From assembly GCF_001315015.1 (NCBI RefSeq), contig NZ_CP012914.1:2042501-2106500 (forward strand): 64,000 nucleotides of DNA. The letters are read 5' to 3'. Shown piece after piece: positions 20,789 through 28,384 of the stretch. The first letter of the stretch is position 1, and the number at the start of each line of letters is the position of its first letter. A program made the position numbers and the translations under genes. The notes beneath the pieces were generated by a model. That model saw only the letters and a list, made by a program, of their open reading frames with translations. It made no database searches and was not told the origin of the DNA. The stretch is from Azospirillum brasilense (GTDB taxonomy: Bacteria > Pseudomonadota > Alphaproteobacteria > Azospirillales > Azospirillaceae).

Positions 20789-21313
20789 GTGTCGTCCCTT
20801 GCGCTGGTTTCGACCTTCTGCCCCGACCGTGTCGGCCTTGTCTCAGCGGTCACTGGCCATCTGTTCGGGCTGGGGGCCAACCTGCGCGACGCGACCTTCG
20901 CGGTGATGGGATCCGGGGCGGAGTTCTCGGCGGTCTGCGAACTCCCCGACGGCGTCCCCGTCGGGGAGGTGCAGGAGGGGCTGGCCAGCCTGCCCGAGCT
21001 GACCGGCGCGCAGATCAAGGTCACGCCCTTCGACTTCGATCCCAACCCCGGCCCGCTCGCCCGCATCACCCACCGGGTGGAGGTGTCGGGCGGCGACCAG
21101 CCCGGCCTGATCGCCCGTTTGTCGGAAATCTTCACTCAGTTCGAAGCGAACATCGTCCGGCTCGACGCCCAGACCCTGCCGGAGCGGGAGGGCGGGCGCT
21201 ACGTCATCCGCTTCGCCGTCTCGATCCCCCCGGAACGCGCCGGCACCTGCCTGTCCGCCATTGCCAACACCGCGGAGACGATGGGCCTGACCTGCACCGC
21301 CGAACCGCTGTAA
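20789..21313 (+). CDS. ACT-domain protein, GcvR-like
   Basis: The 174-residue protein has two ACT domains, as in GcvR, the repressor partner of the glycine cleavage regulator. The first domain begins ALVSTFCPDRVGLVSAVTGH and the second begins RITHRVEVSGGDQPGLIARL; both have the D-x-P/R-G-L turn of amino-acid-binding ACT domains. It is soluble and should act by binding an amino acid and a partner protein. The GTG start at 20789 is chosen because GGAGG lies eight bases upstream; any earlier start would lie in the repeat. No gcv genes are nearby, so the pathway assignment is only by family. Confidence 0.8.
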   Translation: MSSLALVSTFCPDRVGLVSAVTGHLFGLGANLRDATFAVMGSGAEFSAVCELPDGVPVGEVQEGLASLPELTGAQIKVTPFDFDPNPGPLARITHRVEVSGGDQPGLIARLSEIFTQFEANIVRLDAQTLPEREGGRYVIRFAVSIPPERAGTCLSAIANTAETMGLTCTAEPL

Positions 21314-21340
21314 CCCCTCTCCCGCCCCGGGAGAGGGTTT
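21312..21340 (+). terminator. Terminator of the gcvR-like gene
   Basis: The stem AACCCCTCTCCC/GGGAGAGGGTT with a GCCCC loop begins at the stop codon itself and ends in TTTCT. It is a good intrinsic terminator with one bulged base. Confidence 0.75.
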
Positions 21341-21407
21341 CTGGTTGCATTCATACGCATGAAAATGCCATGAATCGGGAACCGTACCCGATATTTTCCA
21401 CCATGGC

Positions 21408-23483
21408 GTGAATCGCGTTCTCCTCGTCCTGGCGCTGTCTTTCGCCGCCCTGCCCGCTCGGGCGGAGGGGCTTGAGGCGACCCTGTCCGACTGGGGAACC
21501 GTCGGGCTGCTTCAGACACCGACCGCGCGCGGCATGCCGGACGGCTCCGTCACCGCCGGTTTGACCGCTCTCGGGGGCCTCCATCGGCATGTCTTCGCCG
21601 GGGCGCAGCTCCTTCCCGGCCTGGAGGTCACGCTGCGCGACAGCGCCTACCCGAGCTGGCATGGCCTCAGCGAACCGGGGGTGGACGCCAAGATGCGCCT
21701 GCTGCGCGAGGGACCCTGGTGGCCGGCGCTGGCGGTCGGCGGGCGGGACGTCACCGGCAGCGGGTTGGACCTGCCGGGCAAGGGCCGTTTCGCAGGGGAG
21801 TATCTGGTCGCCTCGCGCCGCTGGTGGAACGTCGATCTCAGCCTGGGCATCGGCTGGGGCGGGCTCGGCGATCACGGACATGTCCGCAACCCGCTGCGCT
21901 TCCTCGGCGGGCGTTTCAAGCGCGACCGCGACCCGGCGAAAGCGTCGTCGCGCGGACCGGAGGCGTGGTTCACTGGGGATCGCGCGGCCCTGTTCGGCGG
22001 AGTCGAGTGGCACACACCGCTGGAGGGGCTGAGCGTCAAGCTGGAATACAGCGCCGACCGCTTCCGCGCCCAACGGCAGGACGACCCGAGCTTCCGCCCC
22101 GGTTCACCGCTGAACGCCGGATTGGCTTATCGGCCCTGGAACTGGCTGGAGCTGGGCGCCGGCGTCGAGCAGGGATCGCGCGCCATGCTGCGCCTCGCCG
22201 CCCGCTTCGACCCACGGGAGGACGAGGATACCGCCCCACGCACGCCGCCGCCCGCGGTCGGTGCCCGTCCCGCCGCGCCGGACGCCGCCCTGCCCGCCCC
22301 GGACATCGCGACGCTGGCCCGGCTTCACCGGCTGCCCGCCCGCACCGCGTTGGTCGACGGCGACCGCGCCGCTCTCTGGCTGGACCCGGCGGGTGCCGGG
22401 ACCGCTCCGCTGGCGCAAGAGGTGGGTCGCGCCGCCCGCCTGCTGGCCGACGGCACGCCGCCGGAGGTCGAATGGCTCACCGTCGTCACTGGCAACGCCG
22501 GGTTGGACGGCACGGCCGTCACGCTGTCGCGTCGCGCCGTTGAGCAGGCGGCCGGCCATCGCGGCAGCCCCGAGGAAATCTGGCGGACGGCCCGCGTGGA
22601 CCGCTCCGCCGGCCCTCCACCGGATTGGCCGGCGCGGCTCACCCTGACCGTCAACCCGACCCTGGAAGCCAGCCTGTTCGAACAGAGCGCCCCACTGGTG
22701 CAGCGGACCTACGGCGACACCGTGCTGACCGCGGAACCGTTGCGCGGGCTGGTTCTCAGCGGCGGGCTGCGGGTGAACGTCAGCCACAACCTCCACCTCC
22801 TCGACACCAACGCCATCCCGGCGGCGGAGCCGGTGCGCAGCGACCTGCCGCGCTACGCCGACCGCCTCGCCGCGGTCGAGCGGCTGTACGCGGCGTGGCT
22901 CGCCGCCCCATCTGAGAATTGGAGCACGCGCCTGTCCGTCGGTCATTTCGAGGAGATGTTCGGCGGCGTGGGTGCGGAGGCGCTGTACCGCCCCCTGACG
23001 GCGCGCTGGGCGCTCGGGCTCGACCTCAACCGCGTCTGGAAGCGTCCGCCCAACGATGCGTTGCGCCTTGCACCAGAAAACGGGCGGAACACCGGGCACG
23101 CCAGCCTCTACTGGGAAGCGCCAGGGGCCACCACCACGGGTGTGCTGCGGCTGGGCCGCTATCTCGGCGGGGATTGGGGCGGCACGCTGGAACTGATGCG
23201 CGCCTTCGACGGCGGCGTCCGCCTGTCCGCCCAGGTCACCTGGACCGAGGGGCCGGATGGCGCGCAGAGCCGCTACGGCGGGCGGTTGGAGCAGGGCATC
23301 GCGTTGACGGTGCCCTTCAGTCCCGGAGGCTCCTGGCCGCCGGACGGGCGACTGACGACCGCGGTGCGCACCCTGGGACGCGACGCGGGGCAACGGCTGC
23401 GCCAGCCATTGCCCCTGTATGACGCGTCGGTCACGGCAGGTTACGGCCGCCTGACCGGATCATGGCCGCGGCTGATGGACTGA
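21408..23483 (+). CDS. YjbH-domain outer-membrane protein
   Basis: The 691-residue product fits the YjbH/GfcD family of beta-barrel lipoprotein-like proteins linked to exopolysaccharide export. It has a signal peptide (LLVLALSFAALPARAEG), then the family opening LSDWGTVGLLQTPTARGMPDG and many amphipathic strands, such as LRVNVSHNLHLLDTNAIP and VERLYAAWLAA. A Pro/Ala-rich link lies near residues 275-295. The start is a GTG at 21408; no strong ribosome site is visible. Other genes of a YjbEFGH-type group are not next to it, so it stands alone here. Confidence 0.8.
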   Translation: MNRVLLVLALSFAALPARAEGLEATLSDWGTVGLLQTPTARGMPDGSVTAGLTALGGLHRHVFAGAQLLPGLEVTLRDSAYPSWHGLSEPGVDAKMRLLREGPWWPALAVGGRDVTGSGLDLPGKGRFAGEYLVASRRWWNVDLSLGIGWGGLGDHGHVRNPLRFLGGRFKRDRDPAKASSRGPEAWFTGDRAALFGGVEWHTPLEGLSVKLEYSADRFRAQRQDDPSFRPGSPLNAGLAYRPWNWLELGAGVEQGSRAMLRLAARFDPREDEDTAPRTPPPAVGARPAAPDAALPAPDIATLARLHRLPARTALVDGDRAALWLDPAGAGTAPLAQEVGRAARLLADGTPPEVEWLTVVTGNAGLDGTAVTLSRRAVEQAAGHRGSPEEIWRTARVDRSAGPPPDWPARLTLTVNPTLEASLFEQSAPLVQRTYGDTVLTAEPLRGLVLSGGLRVNVSHNLHLLDTNAIPAAEPVRSDLPRYADRLAAVERLYAAWLAAPSENWSTRLSVGHFEEMFGGVGAEALYRPLTARWALGLDLNRVWKRPPNDALRLAPENGRNTGHASLYWEAPGATTTGVLRLGRYLGGDWGGTLELMRAFDGGVRLSAQVTWTEGPDGAQSRYGGRLEQGIALTVPFSPGGSWPPDGRLTTAVRTLGRDAGQRLRQPLPLYDASVTAGYGRLTGSWPRLMD

Positions 23484-23517
23484 GCCGCGGCAAACTGAGA
23501 TCCGCATAGTCCGGCAA

Positions 23518-24153
23518 TCAGCGGATTTCGGAGATCGTCCCGGTCTTGGCATCGAGAAGCACGGTGCTCCAGGTGCCGTTGGCAGACTGGGCTTCCGCCA
23601 CGTAGTTCTCTCCCTGCTTGCGGAAGTCACGGACCGAGGTGAAGCCGGCGGCGCTGAAGTAGTTCAGCAGCGAGGTCTGCATCAGCTCCTTGCGGTTCTG
23701 GCCGCGCTCGGCGCGCTGGGCGGTGTTCGGGTCGACGTTCATGATGACCTGCCGGTTGCCCTGCATGGTGTTGGGCATGGTGCCGGTGGCCGAACCGGTG
23801 GTCCCCATCGCGCCGCTGTTCGGCATGCTGTTGTTCATGCTGCCGGTCGAACCGTAGGTGCCGGTGCTGCCGTAGGTGCCCGCGGCGCCGGACCCGACGG
23901 TGGATTCGGCGCTGCCGCTGGTCACGCGGTCGGGCATGCGGCCGTCCGGCATCCGGTTCCGGGTCTGATCGTTCCACGGCTCGGCCCGCTCGTTGGGCAG
24001 GCTTTCCACCTGCGGGCTGGTGGTCGGCAGACCCGACGGGCTGGAGCGCTCGTAGGGAACCTGCGGCGCGTTGTTCTGATAGGTCTGGGCCATCGCGGCG
24101 GGAGCGGCGGCCAGGGTCGCGGCGAGAACGGCGAGGGACAGTTTGGCGTTCAT
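23518..24153 (-). CDS. Secreted small protein with Gly/Ser/Thr-rich middle, PepSY-like end
   Basis: The 211-residue product has a signal peptide (LSLAVLAATLAAAPAAMAQ), a long low-complexity middle rich in Gly, Ser, Thr, Met, Asn and Pro with repeats of TYGSTG at about 92-104, and a folded C-terminus. The latter (YVAEAQSANGTWSTVLLDAK followed by TGTISEIR) resembles PepSY-like modules, which bind or inhibit peptidases. The ATG at 24153 has GAGGA upstream. It converges with the yjbH gene. The function is unknown; a periplasmic or surface role is inferred from the signal peptide. Confidence 0.75.
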   Translation of the reverse strand: MNAKLSLAVLAATLAAAPAAMAQTYQNNAPQVPYERSSPSGLPTTSPQVESLPNERAEPWNDQTRNRMPDGRMPDRVTSGSAESTVGSGAAGTYGSTGTYGSTGSMNNSMPNSGAMGTTGSATGTMPNTMQGNRQVIMNVDPNTAQRAERGQNRKELMQTSLLNYFSAAGFTSVRDFRKQGENYVAEAQSANGTWSTVLLDAKTGTISEIR

Positions 24154-24359
24154 GGCATCCTCTTCTCTCGATAGGGCGTCTCGCACCGGCGGAGCGGTGC
24201 CGCGCCTTTTCGCCCACCCGGCCGGAACCAAGCAGGCTGGCGAACCCGACAACAGCGCTCGTCGGCGGTTGTTGCGGTCAAGCCAGCGTTATCGGGACGC
24301 TCCCACCCCTTTTGGAACCGACCCTACCCAAAAAAAGCTCTTTGCGGCGCCGGCGCCGG

Positions 24360-24385
24360 GGAACCTTTCAGAGTGGAGGCGTGTT
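24360..24385 (+). promoter_or_regulatory. Possible EcfG-type (general stress) promoter
   Basis: GGAAC (24360-24364) and TGTT (24382-24385) are 17 bases apart, close to the alphaproteobacterial general stress promoter GGAAC-N16/17-CGTT, with one mismatch. It lies about 100 bases upstream of the DUF1328 gene, a type often under such control. The gene-free stretch 24154-24483 shows no other clear signal. Confidence 0.4.
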
Positions 24386-24483
24386 CTGCACAATACTGAC
24401 ACGCTCTTCACAGAGTAGGACGTTCAACAGACTGCGCACCGGACGAGCCGTCACGCGCTTTGGACCGGGCGGGGGAGGTTAGG

Positions 24484-24648
24484 ATGCTCTATTGGGCACT
24501 TGTTTTCTTCGTGATCGCGCTGATTGCCGGCGCACTCGGTTTCGGCGGGATTGCGTCAGCCTCTTCAGGCATTGCGCAAATCCTGTTCTTCCTTTTCCTG
24601 ATCCTGTTCGCAGCGAGTTTGATTCTGGGCCTGGTCAGGCGCCGCTAG
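24484..24648 (+). CDS. DUF1328 (YtjA-like) small membrane protein
   Basis: This 54-residue protein is almost wholly two membrane helices: [20 protein letters not shown] and a second helix [20 protein letters not shown] ending in VRRR. The segment [17 protein letters not shown] between them is the DUF1328 signature. The family is widespread in proteobacteria, without a known function, and is often induced by stress. The start at ATG 24484 is set by the conserved N-terminus and a GGAGG nine bases before. Confidence 0.9.
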   Translation: MLYWALVFFVIALIAGALGFGGIASASSGIAQILFFLFLILFAASLILGLVRRR

Positions 24649-24656
24649 ACCCAGCA

Positions 24657-24680
24657 CCCGCCCGGAACCGTCCGGGCGGG
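24657..24680 (+). terminator. Terminator of the DUF1328 gene
   Basis: CCCGCCCGGA and TCCGGGCGGG form a perfect 10-bp stem with the tetraloop ACCG, eight bases after the stop codon. CGTTTCCC follows, so the T-run is short. Confidence 0.75.
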
Positions 24681-24702
24681 CGTTTCCCGCAGCGCGCCCT
24701 TG

Positions 24703-24807
24703 CCTGGCCTCTCCCGTTTCGGAAGGCCAGGCTCGCGAGTACCCCGAAAGCCTCTCGATGTTAGCCTCGCACCTGACCGGCAACGCCCCATCCGGAGCGT
24801 TGCCGGT
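24703..24807 (+). other. Two further strong hairpins; possible small RNA or terminator pair
   Basis: CCTGGCCT/AGGCCAGG (24703-24710 and 24724-24731) and ACCGGCAACGC/GCGTTGCCGGT (24776-24786 and 24797-24807) are perfect stems of 8 and 11 bp. The second is followed by TTCTCT on the plus strand. They lie in the 200-bp gap between the DUF1328 gene and the convergent ECF sigma gene, where a terminator already exists. No coding frame is convincing. A small structured RNA is possible. Confidence 0.35.
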
Positions 24808-24849
24808 TTCTCTGTGCGCCCGCGTGAGCGGTGATGACGTTCGGACGGA

Positions 24850-25554
24850 TCAGTCCTCGTCGGTCGGGCTGTGCCCTTCCATGAGCTGGCGCAGGGCGCG
24901 GCGTCCACGCGACAGGCGCGACTTCACGGTGCCGATGGAGATACCGAGAATGTCGGCGGCCTCGCCATAGGAAATGCCCTCCAGCCCGATCAGCAGGACC
25001 ACCTCCCGCTGTTCGGTCGGCAACAGGCCGAGCGCGCGCTTGAGGTCGCGCAGTTCGAGCCGGACGAACTGCCCACCATGGGCGGCGCCGATCGCCGCCT
25101 GCCCTTCCCCGTCGATGTCCACGACCGCCTGCCGGCGGCGGATGCCGTTGATGTGCAGGTTGCGCAGGATGGTGAAGAGCCAGGCGCGCAGGTTGCTGCC
25201 GGGCCGCCAGAGATGCAGGCGCGACAGGGCGCGCTCCAGGCATTCCTGGACGAGGTCGTCGGCCAGCGTGGCGTCCCGCACCATGGCGCGGGCGAAACGG
25301 CGCAGGCGGGGAATCTCCGCCTCGATCTGCGCGATGATCGCCGGATCGGCGGCCGCCAGCGGCGCCGAGGGCGTTTCCGCCGTATCATCGGCGGCCGGAT
25401 TGTCGGCTTCGACGCCATCCTCGGCTTCGACCGCAACGTTCAACTCGTCCTCGTCCGCACGGCGGCTTCCCATCACCGGCTTGAGGGCGACGGGGTCAAG
25501 CGGCGCGGGGCTGCTTGCCGGACGGCGCAAGGAACTCGCGACGTGGTTCGCCAT
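24850..25554 (-). CDS. ECF-type RNA polymerase sigma factor
   Basis: This 234-residue sigma-70-family protein has region 2 (RFARAMVRDATLADDLVQECLERAL, here as one conserved helix pair) with the core-binding and -10 recognition part NLRAWLFTILRNLHING, and region 4 with EQREVVLLIGLEGISYGEAA and the helix-turn-helix LGISIGTVKSRLSRGRRAL. There is no region 3, so it is an ECF factor. About 75 N-terminal residues before region 2 are acidic and low in complexity. No anti-sigma gene is next to it. Which ECF group it belongs to, and whether it is the EcfG general stress factor, cannot be settled from the sequence alone. Confidence 0.88.
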   Translation of the reverse strand: MANHVASSLRRPASSPAPLDPVALKPVMGSRRADEDELNVAVEAEDGVEADNPAADDTAETPSAPLAAADPAIIAQIEAEIPRLRRFARAMVRDATLADDLVQECLERALSRLHLWRPGSNLRAWLFTILRNLHINGIRRRQAVVDIDGEGQAAIGAAHGGQFVRLELRDLKRALGLLPTEQREVVLLIGLEGISYGEAADILGISIGTVKSRLSRGRRALRQLMEGHSPTDED

Positions 25555-25860
25555 CGGTGGAACGCTGCCTCCCTATGTACCGAAAGATGTCCCGATCATT
25601 CCGGGCGCGTCTGAGAACGCCCGAACCATCGCTCCGGCCCCCGCCTTGCGCCGAATGCGCGCGGGGCGTAACCGGATTCTCCAACGACAATCGTCGGTCC
25701 ATCAGTACGTAATGGCGCGCCACAGGGGCTGCCAGTTGGGAAAAAGGCTAAGCCCCTTAACAATTTGGCGAGATTACCCCTAAATGCCATGGATCGCCCG
25801 ATTGCTCCCGTAGCATTCGCCCGGGGATGAGGTATCGTCGCCGGACATACGGGAGGCTTC
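25555..25860. other. Divergent intergenic region
   Basis: About 300 bp separate the divergent ECF sigma and lytic transglycosylase genes and should hold both promoters. A TTAACA-N17-CTAAAT pair lies on the plus strand near 25757-25785, but it is weak. I see no repeat, RNA gene or convincing coding frame. Confidence 0.5.
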
Positions 25861-27198
25861 ATGACTTTGCTTAAAAGGAAAAGGCCGGCTGGCTTTCACC
25901 AACCGACCTCAAATCTCCTTTGCGGGATAGCCATGTCTATGGCCAACGATGAATTCGCTCATTCATCCATCCGCAGGTCCGCTGCCAGCGGTTCTTCTTC
26001 TCTGTATAGGCGGCGTTTCCGTCCCTTTGCGGAAGTCTTATTTCATTGGGTTCCGCTTCCTCTCTTGGCCGGAACCATATCGCATTACGTCTTTCGTGGA
26101 CAGCCGGACGTTGGCGCTAACGCAGCGATCTTCCCGCATACGCCGAAAGACCAATCGGATTCACCAATCGGTGGAAGGCGCTTCAAGGCGGCGAAAAGCG
26201 CGGTGGCGCTGGCTGCCGGCGGGCTCATCGCGTCCTTTCTGACGGCGCTGCCGGCGGCAGCCCAGGAGCCGTCCGTCCAGCCGGCCGTGCAGACGGCAGC
26301 GGCCCCACCCCCCGTCTTCCAGAGCTCGGGCGAGCGCACGATCCGCGCACTGGAGGCGCTTGCCGGCAAGGGCAGCGCCCGGGCCCAGTACGAGCTGGCC
26401 ATGCGCTACGAGGTCGGCAAAGGCGTGAACCGGGACGAGCGGATGGCCCTCTCCCTCTATTGCCGGGCGGCCCGCCAGGACTACGCCGAGGCGGCCTACC
26501 GCGCCGGGCGCATGCACATGGCCGGGCGTGGCGCGGTGTCGAAGGACGAGGAACTCGGCCGCTCCTGGCTGCGCCGCGCCGCCCAGCTGGGCAACGAGGA
26601 CGCCGCGCAGATGGTCAAGCCGGCCAGCGCCTCAGGCAAGAGCACGGCGGGCAAGGCGCCCGACCGCTGCGAACCGCCGAGCGTGCGCTGGGGCGTGATC
26701 CGCATGCCGCCCAAGGAAATCCGCGCCATGGTCACCAAGATGGCCCCCAGCTACGGGCTCGACCCCGATCTGGTGCTGGCGGTGATCGCCGTGGAGTCCG
26801 GTTACCGTGTGGACGTGGTGTCGGAAAAGAACGCCATGGGGCTGATGCAGCTCATCCCGGAGACGGCGGAGCGCTTCGGCGTGACCAAGCCCTTCGACCC
26901 CGAGCAGAACCTGCGCGGCGGCATGAAATATCTGCGCTGGCTGCTGGCCTATTTCGACGGCAACGTGACGCTGGCGCTGGCCGGCTACAACGCGGGCGAA
27001 GGGGCGGTGGTCCAGTACAAGGGCGTTCCGCCCTACCGCGAGACGCAGGACTATGTGGTCAAGGTGCACAGCGTCTACCCGCGCCGCGTCCACCCCCACG
27101 ATTCCAGCGTGGTGCGCTCCGCCGGTCTGCCCGCCGCCAAGCAGGAAGAGGTCGCCGAGCTGAGCGTCTCGCGCTCCGGCGGCGCCTCGAAACGCTGA
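25861..27198 (+). CDS. Lytic transglycosylase with Sel1 repeats
   Basis: The product (445 residues from the ATG at 25861, which has GGGAGG four bases upstream) cleaves peptidoglycan with formation of 1,6-anhydromuramic ends. An export helix (VALAAGGLIASFLTALPAAAQ) lies at about residues 118-138, so the first 110 residues form an unusual extension, or translation starts later; an ATG at 25933 is another choice. Two Sel1-like repeats follow (ARAQYELAMRYEVGKGVNRD and the next), then the SLT domain. The catalytic glutamate is E312 in AVESGYR, with NAMGLMQLIPETA and LALAGYNAGEGAV following. Confidence 0.85.
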   Translation: MTLLKRKRPAGFHQPTSNLLCGIAMSMANDEFAHSSIRRSAASGSSSLYRRRFRPFAEVLFHWVPLPLLAGTISHYVFRGQPDVGANAAIFPHTPKDQSDSPIGGRRFKAAKSAVALAAGGLIASFLTALPAAAQEPSVQPAVQTAAAPPPVFQSSGERTIRALEALAGKGSARAQYELAMRYEVGKGVNRDERMALSLYCRAARQDYAEAAYRAGRMHMAGRGAVSKDEELGRSWLRRAAQLGNEDAAQMVKPASASGKSTAGKAPDRCEPPSVRWGVIRMPPKEIRAMVTKMAPSYGLDPDLVLAVIAVESGYRVDVVSEKNAMGLMQLIPETAERFGVTKPFDPEQNLRGGMKYLRWLLAYFDGNVTLALAGYNAGEGAVVQYKGVPPYRETQDYVVKVHSVYPRRVHPHDSSVVRSAGLPAAKQEEVAELSVSRSGGASKR

Positions 27199-27283
27199 CA
27201 CCGACCGTCTTCCGCGCTCAATTCGGCGGCCCCGCCCGGCGATTTCCCGTATGATCGGCCATTGCCGACAGCGGGGACCACCG

Positions 27284-28042
27284 ATGAGCAGCGCGGACGG
27301 GACAAACTCCGACAAGCATTACTGGCACCACTACGTCGACAGCTACCGTCAGGCCTTCCAGACGCTGGGTCCGGTGCGGATCATCCTGGAATACGGGGTG
27401 TTCCACGGCGATTCGATCCGCTGGCTGCGCTCCCAGTTCCCGGACGCCTTCATCATCGGCGCCGACATCCTGGAGCCGCAGCCGGACTGGCCGCAGGATG
27501 AGCGCATCCAGTATGTGCGGTTCGACCAGAACGACCCCGACCACATCGGGCGCAGCCTGCGGGCCAACAACATCCTGTTCGACCTCATCATCGAGGACGG
27601 CAGCCACATTCCCCAGCATCAGGCGTGGTGCCTGACCCAGTCCCTGCCCCACCTGCGCAGCGGCGGCCTGTACATCCTGGAGGACATCCACACCTCCCAC
27701 CCGGAGCACAGCCTGTACCGGGCTTATTGCACCGATTACGCCCAGCCTCCGGCCACCAGCCTCCAAGTGCTTCTCGCCCTCCAGCACATCCGGGCGACGG
27801 GGGTTCCCTTCACCGAGGCGCTGGCCGATGGCTTGGCGTCGAAGGATTTCTTCACGGCGGCGGAGGTGAAGGCGCTGCACGCGGACATCGCCGGGATCGA
27901 GTTGTACCGGCGCACCCGGCTGCCCCTGCGCTGCTACAAATGCGGCGGCAACGATTACGACTACGCGGCGATGCGCTGCCGCTGCGGCGTTGCGCTCTAC
28001 GAGACGGCGGACTCCATGTCCTTCCTGATCCGCAAGATCTGA
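27284..28042 (+). CDS. SAM-dependent methyltransferase with C-terminal zinc ribbon
   Basis: The 252-residue product resembles class I methyltransferases of the kind found with glycan or cephalosporin-hydroxylase-like enzymes. The nucleotide-binding parts are ILEYGVFHGDSIRWL (motif I, with Glu in place of the usual glycine start), IIGADILEPQ (motif II acid) and LFDLIIEDGSHIPQHQ. The C-terminus carries two cysteine pairs, CYKCGGNDYDY and CRCG, which look like a zinc ribbon. The substrate is unknown. The ATG at 27284 is chosen over one eleven codons earlier because conserved sequence begins soon after it. Confidence 0.75.
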   Translation: MSSADGTNSDKHYWHHYVDSYRQAFQTLGPVRIILEYGVFHGDSIRWLRSQFPDAFIIGADILEPQPDWPQDERIQYVRFDQNDPDHIGRSLRANNILFDLIIEDGSHIPQHQAWCLTQSLPHLRSGGLYILEDIHTSHPEHSLYRAYCTDYAQPPATSLQVLLALQHIRATGVPFTEALADGLASKDFFTAAEVKALHADIAGIELYRRTRLPLRCYKCGGNDYDYAAMRCRCGVALYETADSMSFLIRKI

Positions 28043-28078
28043 CGGGAGGCCGCCGGTGCAAGGCGCCGAAACGACGAC

Positions 28079-28098
28079 GGCCCGCCAAAAGGCGGACC
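28079..28098 (-). terminator. Terminator after the tRNA-Glu pair
   Basis: On the minus strand GGTCCGCC, a TTTT loop and GGCGGGCC form an 8-bp stem with one G-T pair, 25 bases beyond the CCA end of the second tRNA. The tail GTCGTCGTTT is only partly T-rich. It may also stop transcription from the methyltransferase gene. Confidence 0.55.
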
Positions 28099-28122
28099 GT
28101 GGATCGTTGATGCCGGAAAGGA

Positions 28123-28198
28123 TGGCGTCCCCTAGGGGATTCGAACCCCTGTTACCGCCGTGAGAGGGCGGTGTCCTAGGCCTCTAGACGAAGGGGAC
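28123..28198 (-). tRNA. tRNA-Glu (anticodon CTC), second copy
   Basis: The 76-nt sequence folds as a tRNA: acceptor GTCCCCT/AGGGGAC, anticodon stem CCGCC/GGCGG with loop CTCTCAC (anticodon CTC, reading GAG), and T arm CAGGGGTTCGAATCCCCTA-like. The discriminator is G and the CCA end is encoded. It is identical to the copy at 28237-28312 and lies 38 bp downstream of it on the same transcript. Confidence 0.97.
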
Positions 28199-28236
28199 CT
28201 TCATCGGGCGATGCTCGGTTGCCAGCCGAACGAAAG

Positions 28237-28312
28237 TGGCGTCCCCTAGGGGATTCGAACCCCTGTTACCGCCGTGAGAGGGCGGTGTCCTAGGCCTCTA
28301 GACGAAGGGGAC
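28237..28312 (-). tRNA. tRNA-Glu (anticodon CTC), first copy
   Basis: This 76-nt copy is identical to the one at 28123-28198, including the encoded CCA. It is nearer to the shared promoter at 28356-28384. The anticodon CTC reads GAG, the main glutamate codon in this GC-rich genome, which may explain the duplication. Confidence 0.97.
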
Positions 28313-28355
28313 AGTCTTTCGTCGTCTGACGACGTGGCGTCGTCGGCGTGGCGGG

Positions 28356-28384
28356 TTTTTAGCGAACCCACCCTGCCCGATCAA
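28356..28384 (-). promoter_or_regulatory. Promoter of the tRNA-Glu pair
   Basis: On the minus strand TTGATC (28379-28384) and TAAAAA (28356-28361) are exactly 17 bases apart; the predicted start is about 37 bases before the mature 5' end. The -35 box overlaps the stop codon of the threonine aldolase gene. A small GTCGTC/GACGAC repeat lies in the leader. Confidence 0.6.

Noticed and set aside
28237-28312. Reading of the plus strand as a tRNA
   Set aside because: Only the minus strand gives a proper acceptor, D, anticodon and T arm order with an encoded CCA end.
28313-28380. tRNA-associated attachment site
   Set aside because: The tRNA-Glu copies are complete and tandem, and no integrase gene or mobile genes are near, so the duplication is not an att repeat pair.
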